This document shows positions 25,219 through 35,400 of a DNA stretch of 64,000 bases, piece after piece. The DNA lies in assembly GCA_002427755.1 (NCBI GenBank), contig DIYO01000006.1, positions 1 through 64,000 on the forward strand, in the 5' to 3' direction. The notes below the pieces were generated by a model. The model made no database searches. It had not been told where the DNA came from and saw nothing but the letters and a program-made list of their open reading frames with translations. The first letter of the stretch is position 1; every line of letters starts with the position of its first letter. Made by a program: the position numbers and the translations under genes. Source of the DNA: Roseivirga sp. UBA6052. Its GTDB lineage: Bacteria > Bacteroidota > Bacteroidia > Cytophagales > Cyclobacteriaceae.

Positions 25219-27579
25219 TTACTCCATTCTTAATTGATCTACAGGATTGGTTCTAGCGGATTCATACACTTTAAAACCTATTGAGAGACTGATTAATGCA
25301 GTTACTACTAGAATAGGCCATACAAAGTTTAGCGGATCAATACCTCTATGATAGGCATAAACAATATCTAACACTATGCCTATTACAATGCGTCCGTTTA
25401 TTAAGCCGAGTATAAGAGCAATAGCGAGCATAATAATGACCGGTCGATTAATCATAAGCATAATCTGGTTGACGTTTGCGCCTAAGACTTTTCGAACGCC
25501 AAACTCTTTCATTCGGCTCTGAATATTGAGATAAACCATAGAATAGAGCCCAATAGCCGAAATGAATAGCGTAAGAAATGCCACAACGCCACTAATGGAG
25601 ATCATAATGTTGTTTGTTTCTCTTATCGCTTTCATCACATCTTCTTGGAGAAAACCTGTATATAGTTGATCAGGGAATAGCTTACTCCAGATGGTTTTAA
25701 TTTGAGCTTCTGTTGCTAATACATCATCCTCAATGGCGAGATGGGCCACCTGATAGGCTTCTTCACCTACGGGTAGCAATACAGTAGGTTGAATCTTGTT
25801 ATCAAGCATAATGGGCTTAAGGTTGAAGTCGTCTACAATACCAATGACTTGATATCTTTTTCCATCTAAGAATATCCATTCATTTAGCACATCTTTTTCT
25901 AAAGTTTTGGCCAATAAGCTATTAATCACAATGCTGTTTTCTGACTCTAGATCACCCTTTTGAAACAGTCTTCCCTTGTTTAGGCGTACACCTAAGTTCT
26001 CCAAATAGTTTAGGCCAACTTTAAGCGCTGCTACATCGTAATTGTGTTGTTTGTAGTTTATAACTTCAACAGGAGCACTAAATCCAATGGTATTCATTGT
26101 TCCGCTAATCCCCGAAATTCCCTTGACATTTTGAAGCTCAGCTTCTAGTACCTGGTATTGATTAGCCGATTTAATAGGAATGTTAATGGATTGATCAGCA
26201 TAGTATCCTCTATCTAGTGTTTCTTGATAGGCTGCATTCTGGTTAAAGACGATCATGGAGAAGACATTATAAACACAGACAACCAATTGAAAGGTGAGTA
26301 GAATGCGAGTGAACATACTTCTGTTTCCCAGTTTCAGGTTCCCCTTAATAATCTTTAATGATTCATATTTACTGATATAAAATGCAGGGTATAGACCTGA
26401 AAGAACACCTGTAATCAACCATACACCAGTCATAAACATGAGAAAAGGAAGAAAGCTGACTCTTTCAAATTCTACAATTTCAAACTCGAACATTGAATTG
26501 TAAGGATCAATCAAGAGCATGCTAATTAGGCCGCTTAACACCATGGCGAAAAGAAGTTGAAGTAGACTTTCTGCTAGAAATTGGAATCTGATATCGCTTT
26601 TCTGGCCTCCAAAGACTTTTCGCATACCTATCTCTTTGATACGTTTTCGCGCAATGGCTAAACTTGTATTGATGAAGTTGAATATGGCGAGAATCAGTAC
26701 GCCAATTGCCGCTGAAACTGTACCTACTACTGAAGCTGGATGTAAGTGTCCCATAAAGCTTGAATTCAAGCTACTGTTCTCATATGCCGGCCAATTGAGG
26801 ATATTGTCTACTTCATAGGCTACAATTTCTTCTGACTTGCTCTGGGTTTTTTGAACACCTAAATACTTGTTGAGAGCTTCTGTGATTAGGTCAGGTGAAT
26901 ACTGCTTAGATGAAATAAAGGTGGCATTTGTCCAATGTTTCCAATCCCTTAAATCTATTTGGTATTGATCTTCATAATTGGAAAAAGGTATGATCAAATC
27001 GAATAAAAAACTGGTGTTTTTTGGCACATCTTTAAGAATACCACCGACTGAAAACGATTTGAAATCTCCATTCTCTAGTTGGATTTTGATCACACCATCT
27101 TCTATTTGTGTGCTGCCAAAATACCTCAGCGCCAGATCACTAGAGATAAAGACTTCTCGTTGATTCCTGAATCTCGGGAGGTTATCATTTTGCAATTCGA
27201 AACTGAAGAGCTCAAAGAACGCTTCATCAGCATACGCTACTAACTCCCTGAAGCTATTATCTTCTATTTTGATTACTTCAGATTGAGCTTTATACCTTGA
27301 GGATATGAGATCAGGGAAATCTGCGTCTAGGTATTCTTTGATGGCAATGGGAGAGTTGCTTTGGATTCTTGTTCCTTCCTGGGTATTCTTAATAGTGTTG
27401 ACCTTGACAATGGATTCGGCATCTTCAAAATACGTATTGAATGCTTGATTGAATTGTATGTTGAAATAGGCAATCGTACAAAGTGCGAAAGCTATTGCAA
27501 TGGATAGTAGATTGACACCAACAAAGAATTTGTTTCTTATAAAGGTGCGATACGTTGTTAAAAAGTAATTTGACCACAT
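25219..27579 (-). CDS. MacB/FtsX-type ABC transporter permease
   Basis: 786 residues. It has an N-terminal membrane helix and a periplasmic MacB_PCD-type domain (about 45-270), a first FtsX core with three helices (about 285-405) containing RKRIKEIGMRKVFGG, a second periplasmic domain, and a second FtsX core (about 660-780) with RMKEFGVRKVLGANVNQI. This is the single-chain double-permease layout common in Bacteroidota; the ATPase is not encoded nearby. The role is probably mechanotransmission, lipoprotein or peptide export. It lies 56 bases downstream of an AraC-like membrane regulator gene. Confidence 0.9.
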   Translation of the reverse strand: MWSNYFLTTYRTFIRNKFFVGVNLLSIAIAFALCTIAYFNIQFNQAFNTYFEDAESIVKVNTIKNTQEGTRIQSNSPIAIKEYLDADFPDLISSRYKAQSEVIKIEDNSFRELVAYADEAFFELFSFELQNDNLPRFRNQREVFISSDLALRYFGSTQIEDGVIKIQLENGDFKSFSVGGILKDVPKNTSFLFDLIIPFSNYEDQYQIDLRDWKHWTNATFISSKQYSPDLITEALNKYLGVQKTQSKSEEIVAYEVDNILNWPAYENSSLNSSFMGHLHPASVVGTVSAAIGVLILAIFNFINTSLAIARKRIKEIGMRKVFGGQKSDIRFQFLAESLLQLLFAMVLSGLISMLLIDPYNSMFEFEIVEFERVSFLPFLMFMTGVWLITGVLSGLYPAFYISKYESLKIIKGNLKLGNRSMFTRILLTFQLVVCVYNVFSMIVFNQNAAYQETLDRGYYADQSINIPIKSANQYQVLEAELQNVKGISGISGTMNTIGFSAPVEVINYKQHNYDVAALKVGLNYLENLGVRLNKGRLFQKGDLESENSIVINSLLAKTLEKDVLNEWIFLDGKRYQVIGIVDDFNLKPIMLDNKIQPTVLLPVGEEAYQVAHLAIEDDVLATEAQIKTIWSKLFPDQLYTGFLQEDVMKAIRETNNIMISISGVVAFLTLFISAIGLYSMVYLNIQSRMKEFGVRKVLGANVNQIMLMINRPVIIMLAIALILGLINGRIVIGIVLDIVYAYHRGIDPLNFVWPILVVTALISLSIGFKVYESARTNPVDQLRME

Positions 27580-27635
27580 GATTAAAAAGTTTTAATCAAA
27601 GGTGGTTTAATCAGGTTTTACAAGCGTCCAAAGTT

Positions 27636-28778
27636 CTAAGTTGGGACTTTTTCGATGGACTTTTTGTATTCACCGGGCGTTATACCTTCAAGCTTTTTAA
27701 ATACCCCATTAAAAGAAGATTTAGAATTAAAGCCTGATTCAAGAGCAATGCCCAAGAGCGTATAGTTCTGAAAAGAATTTTCAATACAAAGCTTTTTGAA
27801 ATGGCTAACGCGCATTTGATTGATGTAGGTAAAGAAATTGATTTTAAGCTGCTCGTTGATGGCTTGAGAAAGTTGATTTTTATTAATACCTATATCATTC
27901 GCAAGTTTCTGGATGTTTAATTCAGGGTCTAAATAAGGCTCATGTTTTTTCATATATGATGCCAGCATCTCCATAATTTCTCCGGATCTATCTCTTGATA
28001 AACCTGAGGTGGCATATTTAGCCTCAGTCTTTATTTCTGCTTTAACATAAATGGCATCAGAGAAGATGGTAGTTTGTTTTAAGCCAAAGAAACCTATCAC
28101 GGCAATGTTCAAAGTGATCAAGGTAGCTACAGCTTGAAAAGAAGTGGTGAAATCTATCCATTGGAATGAGCCTGACCAAATAGCGATAAAACTCACCCAA
28201 AACCCAATCATGGACATAATGATCCAATACCTCAGCCAGTTCATGTTTACTGTCTCTATATTGGAGAATTCGTTTTCAACCCTTTTTCTATGTCTGTATA
28301 GAAGAACCAAGCTTATCGTTGGATATAAGAAACTGAAGAAGGCCAAAATGAGTCCATAATTGATGACAAAGAATGAATCGATACCCCTCGTTTGAATAAA
28401 CCCTTGGTCTACCACAAAAGTCTGATCTGACGCTAGATTGTAATAGCAATAGAGCATCCAGCTCGTCATAAAAAGGAAAGGGACAAAATGATAGAGGTAT
28501 CTCTTGAGCTGAAACCTTCTTTTCCTGACTAGATCGCAAACATAGAAGTAAAGAATAGGTGCGGTACCGAATGGTAAAAGCATACCTATAATCTGGATGG
28601 CTTCGAAGTCTCTATTGCTAAAGTTAAAGTCGTAGAAGAACGAAAAGAGCTGGATAACATTTAGAGTTAGCCAAGAAACAAGAATCCAGTCATGTGATTT
28701 CTTATCGGACTTTCCAACGATTAGGAGTCCTAGAAATATTCCTAAAAATATGCCAATGTACATTAAGGCATTCATCAT
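27636..28778 (-). CDS. Membrane-bound AraC-family transcriptional regulator
   Basis: 380 residues. The N-terminal 230 residues form about seven membrane segments. The C-terminal 100 residues are an AraC/XylS double helix-turn-helix: LDPELNIQKLANDIGINKNQ, FFTYINQMRVSHFKKL and LGIALESGFNSKSSFNGVFK, with GITPGEYKK at the end. Two adjacent ATGs (28778 and 28775) are possible starts. The tandem order with the ABC permease gene suggests it controls that operon, as is usual for such pairs. Confidence 0.9.
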   Translation of the reverse strand: MMNALMYIGIFLGIFLGLLIVGKSDKKSHDWILVSWLTLNVIQLFSFFYDFNFSNRDFEAIQIIGMLLPFGTAPILYFYVCDLVRKRRFQLKRYLYHFVPFLFMTSWMLYCYYNLASDQTFVVDQGFIQTRGIDSFFVINYGLILAFFSFLYPTISLVLLYRHRKRVENEFSNIETVNMNWLRYWIIMSMIGFWVSFIAIWSGSFQWIDFTTSFQAVATLITLNIAVIGFFGLKQTTIFSDAIYVKAEIKTEAKYATSGLSRDRSGEIMEMLASYMKKHEPYLDPELNIQKLANDIGINKNQLSQAINEQLKINFFTYINQMRVSHFKKLCIENSFQNYTLLGIALESGFNSKSSFNGVFKKLEGITPGEYKKSIEKVPT

Positions 28779-28941
28779 TATATATGGATGTGCTTCTTAA
28801 AAAAATCTGTCTTCTTGGTGAATATAAATCACAGAACATTAAAAACGATACACTTACAGGCAGCCTTTTTCAACAGATTAGAGTAATGAGAATACAAACA
28901 AAACATGTTGAACAACTCTTATAACTCTAACCCATAATACT

Positions 28942-29394
28942 ATGAACAGAAAAGACTTTATAAAAACGGCAAGTTTGGCTTCTATTTTAGCCATGACAGG
29001 TTTAACACTTCAGAGTTGTTCTTCAGACTCAGAGGATACTGATCCGAATCCAAATGATCCTAACGATCCCAATGGAGGAGGGCAGGCCAATACTGTTCAG
29101 TTTAGTATTGCTAATAGTCCATTTACTGCATTGCAGAATGATCAGGGTTGGTTACTACATCCACAAGAAGATATACTATTGATTAATGTAGGTGGTACCA
29201 TAAGCGCATTTACATCGGTTTGTACGCATTCTGGTTGCGCAAGAGATTGGACATTCCCAAATCAATTATTCACATGCAATTGCCATGGTTCTCAGTTCGA
29301 TAGCAATGGGGCTGTTGTTACCGGACCAGCTTCTAGTCCTTTAGCGCGTTTAAATCTGACTAGAAACGGAAACGACATTACAATTACGATTTAA
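28942..29394 (+). CDS. Rieske [2Fe-2S] lipoprotein
   Basis: 150 residues. The signal IKTASLASILAMTGLTLQSC has a lipobox cysteine, followed by a DPNDPNDPN-type linker. The Rieske domain has C94-T-H96-S-G-C99 and C112-N-C114-H115-G. C94/H96/C112/H115 would ligate the cluster, and C99-C114 would form the disulfide typical of high-potential bc1/arsenite-oxidase-like Rieske proteins. No cytochrome or oxidase partner is adjacent. Probably a periplasmic electron carrier of unknown partner. Confidence 0.9.
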   Translation: MNRKDFIKTASLASILAMTGLTLQSCSSDSEDTDPNPNDPNDPNGGGQANTVQFSIANSPFTALQNDQGWLLHPQEDILLINVGGTISAFTSVCTHSGCARDWTFPNQLFTCNCHGSQFDSNGAVVTGPASSPLARLNLTRNGNDITITI

Positions 29395-29402
29395 GAAACT
29401 GT

Positions 29403-29427
29403 CGGAGAATTCAATTCTCCGTTTTGA
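29403..29427 (+). terminator. Terminator of the Rieske lipoprotein gene
   Basis: Stem CGGAGAATT / AATTCTCCG with a one-base centre, followed by TTTTGA, nine bases after the stop codon. Confidence 0.65.
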
Positions 29428-29445
29428 TGGTTGAGGTTGATTGAG

Positions 29446-29473
29446 AGAAAGCTTACCAATTGGTAAGCTTTCT
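29446..29473. terminator. 28-bp perfect palindrome, second terminator-like hairpin
   Basis: Arms AGAAAGCTTACCAA / TTGGTAAGCTTTCT with no spacer, followed by TACTTTTTAG on the plus strand. It is either a back-up terminator for the Rieske gene or an operator for the SRPBCC gene 40 bases downstream. Confidence 0.5.
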
Positions 29474-29512
29474 TACTTTTTAGTAACTTCCATAAACTCA
29501 ATTTTTTCAACT

Positions 29513-30439
29513 ATGCCAAAGATGTCAATCCAACGTACGGTAGAGGTTCATGCTCCTGCCGACAAAGTATTCAACACGCTCAATGATTTTAACTCTTGGA
29601 CCGCTTGGTCTCCATGGCTCATCATGGATCCAAAAGCCAAAGTAACTGTAAGAGAAGATGCCAAATATTATGAATGGGATGGAGAGCGAGTAGGTAGTGG
29701 TCAGATGTCAATTATAAACGAGCAGCCTAATGAATCGATTGATTATGATTTGCTTTTCCTCAAGCCATGGAAATCCAAAGCCAAGGTGTCTTTTTATACC
29801 AAAGCCAAAGGTGATTCAACTGAAGTAACTTGGACAATGGATAGTAGTCTGCCATTCTTTATGTTTTGGATGAAGCCTATGATGGAAGCTTTTGTGGGTA
29901 TGGATTATGAAAGAGGGCTTAACCTGTTAAAAGACTATCTTGAACATGGTGAGATTAAATCTAAGCTAGATTTTAAAGGCGAATCTACGGTAGAAGGATT
30001 CGATTATGTTGGCATTAGTACCCAGTGTTCTAAAGAACAACTAGGAGAGAAGATGCGCCAAGATTTGGAAAAACTTGGGGCTTTTATGAGTGATAAGCAA
30101 GATCACGTGGCTGGTAATCCATTTTCTATATATGCTAAATGGGATATGGTTAAAAATAGAATCTCCTATACTTCCGGGATTCCGGTGACCCAAATCCCTG
30201 ATAATCTACCTGCCGGTATTGAAGCAGGGAAGATTCCTACTACTAAAGCTTATGAATTACGTCATACTGGGCCATACCTGCATTTGGGTAATGCATGGAG
30301 TACACTAAACAATATGGCAAGAGGCAAAGCCTTTAAGTGGAACAAGAAAATTTGGCCTTGGGAGGTTTACCTTAATGACCCTGCAAATACTCCGGAAGAA
30401 GAACTCATTACATCAGTTTATTTCCCTGTAAAATCTTAA
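29513..30439 (+). CDS. SRPBCC domain fused to GyrI-like effector-binding domain
   Basis: 308 residues from the ATG at 29513; a longer open frame to 29441 runs through the palindrome and is rejected. Residues 1-150 are a polyketide-cyclase/SRPBCC fold (QRTVEVHAPADKVFNTLNDF...WTAWSPW). Residues about 160-305 resemble a GyrI/AraC effector-binding domain (DYVGISTQCSKEQLGEKM, AYELRHTGPYLHLGNAW). It probably binds a small hydrophobic ligand; there is no DNA-binding domain. Confidence 0.8.
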   Translation: MPKMSIQRTVEVHAPADKVFNTLNDFNSWTAWSPWLIMDPKAKVTVREDAKYYEWDGERVGSGQMSIINEQPNESIDYDLLFLKPWKSKAKVSFYTKAKGDSTEVTWTMDSSLPFFMFWMKPMMEAFVGMDYERGLNLLKDYLEHGEIKSKLDFKGESTVEGFDYVGISTQCSKEQLGEKMRQDLEKLGAFMSDKQDHVAGNPFSIYAKWDMVKNRISYTSGIPVTQIPDNLPAGIEAGKIPTTKAYELRHTGPYLHLGNAWSTLNNMARGKAFKWNKKIWPWEVYLNDPANTPEEELITSVYFPVKS

Positions 30440-30480
30440 CAAACTCATTGACGCATGGTTGTGGTATAAAACCTAAAGCC

Positions 30481-31128
30481 ATGCAGATTACAAGAGCAGA
30501 AATAGATCAGTTAGACAGGAGGAAGAGAGCTAACCTTATCAATTCAATCACAGGTATTAAGCCTGCTAATCTAATTGGTACTAAGTCAGCGCTTGGCATA
30601 GAGAACTTAGCGATATTCAGCTCTGTGCTTCATTTAGGCTCCAATCCGCCATTAATTGGCTTGGTTACGAGACCGGTGGGTGAGGTGCCAAGGGACACTT
30701 ATGCAAATATGAAAGCCTCCGGAATCTATACAATCAATGCGGTTCCTAACACAAAAGTAGAAGCAGCTCATTTCACTTCTGCCAAGTTCGATAGGCATGA
30801 ATCAGAGTTTGAGGCTTGTGGTTTTGAGCCTACCTACATTGAAGGCTTTGAAGCGCCATTTGTGAAAGATAGTCCTATCAAATTCGGCCTGAATCTGGTG
30901 CAAGAAATCCCTGTAGAGCTCAATGGCACCATCATTATGATAGGAGAAATACAACACCTGATTATTGAAGAAGGGTTGATTTCTGAAGAAGGCTATCTGA
31001 ACCTAGATGCAGCTCAAATAGCCGGTATATCCGGCTTAAACTCTTATTACGATCTCTCTTTTATAGACACATTTCCATATGCTAAAAAGGAAGATCTAGG
31101 TCAGTTGAATCAAAAGTCTGCTTCTTGA
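30481..31128 (+). CDS. Flavin reductase family (FMN-binding) protein
   Basis: 215 residues from the ATG at 30481; the frame is open to a TTG at 30448. The flavin-reductase-like split barrel shows KSALGIENLAIFSSVLHLGSNP (quoted in parts: GIENLAIFSSVLHLGS), PPLIGLVTRP, YTINAVPN and FGLNLVQEI. Likely an NAD(P)H:flavin oxidoreductase or a related FMN-binding enzyme. The end overlaps the convergent tolC-like gene by 19 bases. Confidence 0.82.
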   Translation: MQITRAEIDQLDRRKRANLINSITGIKPANLIGTKSALGIENLAIFSSVLHLGSNPPLIGLVTRPVGEVPRDTYANMKASGIYTINAVPNTKVEAAHFTSAKFDRHESEFEACGFEPTYIEGFEAPFVKDSPIKFGLNLVQEIPVELNGTIIMIGEIQHLIIEEGLISEEGYLNLDAAQIAGISGLNSYYDLSFIDTFPYAKKEDLGQLNQKSAS

Positions 31129-32420
31129 ATTTTACCGGCTAATTGAAAGATCAAGAGTTCGGATAGCTTGGCCTCATATCTAGCATCTATATAGTTGGTT
31201 TGCGCACTCAATAGATTGCTTTGAGCGGTTCTAAAGTCTAGAGACGATATTTGTCCCAAACGGTACTGCTCTTGCGTTCTTTCAAAATTCTGTCTATTGG
31301 CTTCTAGATTGCTTTGTTGAGCATTTACAATGAACATTTTATTGTTGTAATCTGTCCAAGCATTTTCGAATAGAATCTTAACCTGTTGTTTGGTTTGCTC
31401 AAGCGTAGTTTCCTGAGTCATTTGGTTTAGCCTTGCGTTTTCTACAGCGATTTTGGCAGCACCTCCATCGAAGAGATTCCAGTTCAAACTCACATTACCC
31501 GAAAGGCCTGTGGAAGTACTGGTAGCTAGGAATGACGCGCTGTTGTTATTACCCAACCTATAATTGTAGCCGCCATTTAAACTCAATGTAGGCAAGAACC
31601 TAGACTGGTTAGTTTTAATCGCAAATTGACTGATTTCTACTCCTGACTTGGCACTTAATAAACTGGTATTCTGTGTCATCACCAGCTCTCTCATGTTCTC
31701 GTAATCAGTTATAGGCGTGAAATTCAAGGTTGTATCCACGTTTACTCTTGAAATGGATTGCTCACCTAAAACAAGGTTTAGATTGCGCTGGGCTGTTAAT
31801 AATGCCTGCTGCGCATTCAAATAGTTAATGCTGTCAGTATTAACATCTACTTGCGCATTAGTAACATCGAGTTTAGAGTTTCTACCAAAGTCAAAACCAA
31901 ATGCCGTTCTAGTTAGTCGATCTTTTGATATTTCTAGTGTTTCACCAAGCGTCTTAACCGTCTGTTCGTTTCTGGCAACATTATAGTATGCCGTAAAGAG
32001 GTTAAGCATTACTGTTTCTAGCGTGGCTCTGGCTTGCAGCTGCTGAAAGTTTAGGTTCTCTCTATTAGAAGCCATGTTATACTTACGATTGAAGCCATCG
32101 AAAATCACATAGTTTAAGCTCAAACCAGCAGTTCTGCTATCAGATGTTGCCCCTTCTAATTCTGCCACTCTACCATCCTGAAACTCGGCTGTCAAATTAT
32201 CGGTGTTGTAGGTAACACCGGCATTACCGGTAAGGGTAGGTAAGTAGCCAGAATTCAATATACTGGTATTATTTTCGGCTATTCTAACGGCATTGTTGGC
32301 AATCGTTAGATCAAAGTTGTTCGCCATTACAATGTTAATGGCTTCTTCTTTTGTCAGTTGCTGAGCAGAGACCGTGATCACCAAGAACAGCCCTAGGATA
32401 CTTGATATATACTTAGTCAT
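31110..32420 (-). CDS. TolC-family outer-membrane efflux protein
   Basis: 436 residues. Signal peptide TKYISSILGLFLVITVSAQQ, then two OEP repeats rich in long heptad-like helices (ENNTSILNSGYLPTLTGNAG; NQSRFLPTLSLNGGYNYRLG). This forms the trimeric channel of the efflux system. The gene starts inside the last eight bases of the RND pump gene, so translation is coupled. It is the third gene of an adaptor-pump-channel operon. Confidence 0.92.
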   Translation of the reverse strand: MTKYISSILGLFLVITVSAQQLTKEEAINIVMANNFDLTIANNAVRIAENNTSILNSGYLPTLTGNAGVTYNTDNLTAEFQDGRVAELEGATSDSRTAGLSLNYVIFDGFNRKYNMASNRENLNFQQLQARATLETVMLNLFTAYYNVARNEQTVKTLGETLEISKDRLTRTAFGFDFGRNSKLDVTNAQVDVNTDSINYLNAQQALLTAQRNLNLVLGEQSISRVNVDTTLNFTPITDYENMRELVMTQNTSLLSAKSGVEISQFAIKTNQSRFLPTLSLNGGYNYRLGNNNSASFLATSTSTGLSGNVSLNWNLFDGGAAKIAVENARLNQMTQETTLEQTKQQVKILFENAWTDYNNKMFIVNAQQSNLEANRQNFERTQEQYRLGQISSLDFRTAQSNLLSAQTNYIDARYEAKLSELLIFQLAGKIQEADF

Positions 32421-35400
32421 GGATCTCAGTTTTTAGTTCTAATACAGCTCTTTCTACTTCTTCCTTAGGAATTTGCTTACCTGTAATCAGCCACTTGGTA
32501 CTCACTTTGAATGAGTTGGCCAGCGATAAATAAATTGGAAGTATGACCAATGTTAAAATAGTAGCTACCCCTATGCCGTAGGCAATTGAGATGGCCATAG
32601 GAATCAAGAATTGTGCTTGTCTACTTGTCTCTAAAATCAATGGTGCAAGACCTGCAATTGTAGTAATAGAGGTAAGGAAAATGGCTCGGAATCTAGATTT
32701 AGAAGCTTCGAATAAAGCTTCATCATAATTCATTCCTTCTTTTAGGTATCCGTTAAACTTACCGATTAAAACAAGACCATCATTCACCATAATTCCTATC
32801 AAAGCAATGATGCCTAACCAAGAGAGTATGTTGATAGGGAAACCATGAATGTAATGTCCCCAGGCAACTCCAATCAAACTCAATGGAATGAGCAATAAGA
32901 GGAGCAAAGGCTGGCCATAAGATCTAAATGTAAATGCAATTGTAACGTAAATCAGGAATACTATAATTGGGATAATCGTTGTGGCCGAGTCGGTTAACTT
33001 GTTCTGCTCTCTTTTTTGACCATCGTATAATGGGGTCACAGATGGATATCTGGAAAGAATATCTGGGACCACATTGTTTCTCAGGTCATTTAAAATGTCA
33101 GGAGCACTTTCGGAGGGGTCAGATAGGTCTGCAGTCATCTGAACCTCTCTACGTCCATCTAAGTGATTAATAGCGATTTCACCTCTCTCTATTGAATAAG
33201 TAGCTATTTCTTTAAAAGGAATTCTAGAACCATCAGGTGCAGCAATTTTCATCTCATCTAGATTGTTGATGCTCGACCTGTTCTCAGCATTATATCTAAC
33301 CCAAACGCGAATCTCGTCTTGCCCTCTTTGGAATCTTTGTGCTTGGAAACCAAAGAACCCGTTTCTTACTTGGTTCATAACATCTTGTGTATTTAAGCCT
33401 AATAGGTATGCCTTATCCTTTAATTGAATATTGATCTCCTTTATTCCTTGAGGATCGTTATCTGTGATGTCTTTAAGGAGAGGATTATTTACCATTTCGG
33501 TTTTAATCTCTTCTTTAGCCGCTTTCAATTCTTGAATGTTGTTGCCTAAAAGAGAAATGGCTATAGGGCTTCCTCCAAAGTTTCTACCACCACCAAAGGT
33601 GAGTGCTTCTACTCCGTAAACAGGTCCTGTGGCTTTTCTAATCGCATTCCCTACATCAGTTGAAGGAAAGTCTCTTGATTCACCAGGAAGTAGGTTTATG
33701 GTAAGACTTCCATTAGCAGTTCCTGGCCCCAATTTCTTAATCACATTCTCAACTACTTGAACATTACCGGTTTGCCTTGCAGTGAATTCTTCGTTCACTA
33801 TCCATGCCTTTTCTTCTATCATGGTAAGGATAGAATCGGTAATGGATACGCTTGTGCCTTCAGGCATTTTGAGCGTAACGGAAACTTGATCACTCGCTAT
33901 TAAAGGGAAGAAAGTAGTTCTAATCATTCCGCCACCAATGGCGCCTATTGTGAGAATGAGTAATGAGAAGGCCATTGCAAGGGTTAAGAACCTGTTTTTT
34001 AAGGCAAAACGAATCACATGCACATAGGTCTTATCTCTTAAGAACATAATGATGGCATCACCAATTTTATTGACTTCTCTGAGCTTACTGAATACTCTCG
34101 CGATTAAGCTCTTTTTCTGGTTAGGGTCTTCTTTGGTTAAGGCTTTTGAGTGAGCAATGTGAGCCGGTAGGATGATTAAAGCCTCGATTAAGGAAATACT
34201 TAACGTGAGAAGCACTACTACCGAAACTTCACCAAAAAATTCACCAATTCTACCATCTAGAAATAAGAAGGTACTAAAGGCTAAAATAGTGGTAAGAATT
34301 GCCGATACAATAGGAGGGACTACCTCCAAAGTGCCATCTATCGCAGCACGTACCCGGCTCTTACCTTTTTCATAATGGTGATAGATGTTTTCTGCAATTA
34401 CAATTCCATCATCTACCAGAATACCAATTACGATAATCATTCCGAAAAGGGAGAGTACGTTTATGGTTACTTCCAAACCAGGAGCAAAAATGAACATACC
34501 TAAGAAGGCAATTGGCAAACCAACAGCTACCCAGAAGGCTAATCTCGTGTTCAGGAATAAGGAGAGGAAACCCAATACCAACAACATACCCACTAATGCA
34601 TTCTCAGTAAGTAATTGTGTTCTTTGAACCAGCGTTACAGAAGCATCACTAACTACCTCAAGTTTAACATTGGTATATCTTTGATTGAAGCCTGTGATGT
34701 ACTCTTTTACGTTCTCAGCGGTAGAAATTAAATCTTCGTCATTCGTATTGCTGATACTGATATTAACTGCTTGCTCTCCATTGTAGAAACTGGCATTAGG
34801 ACTTTCAGCAAAACGGTCTTTCACAGTAGCTACATCTCTCAAGCGAATTACATTTCCTGATGGATCTGCTCTTACTACAAGGTAATCGAGCTCTTTGGCC
34901 ACATAAGACTTACTATTCGCTCTTATGAGGTACTCTTCAATATCTGTTTTGATATTACCACCAGTAACCAAAATGTTTTCTCTTGCTACAGTCTGGGCTA
35001 CTTCTGCAAAAGTGAGGTTGTAAGCTAAAAGGTCCTTTTCTCGAACAGCTATTTCGATTTCTTCGGCAGGATAACCCGAAATACTCACCTGCGAGATCCC
35101 ATCTATGCCCCTTAGATCATTTTCTATTTCTAAGGCAATATCTTTGAGTGTTTTGAGTGGCACATTGTCTCCACTTAAAGCGAATGAAATGGTAGGTCTA
35201 ACACTTTCCGTTTTATTCACTACAATAGGTTCCATTCCACTGGGATAACCGGGAACACGATCTACCGCATTCTTAACCTCTTGCACCATTACATCAATGT
35301 CTCGGCCTTTCTCTACCTCAACGGAAATGGTACCGGCATTTTCGTTGCTCACCGAGGTTACTCGATCGATTCCGACAACTCCTTTCAGATTGTCTTCAAT

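Noticed and set aside
29441..29512. N-terminal extension of the SRPBCC/GyrI protein
   Set aside because: It is translated from a perfect palindrome; the ATG at 29513 precedes the conserved domain.
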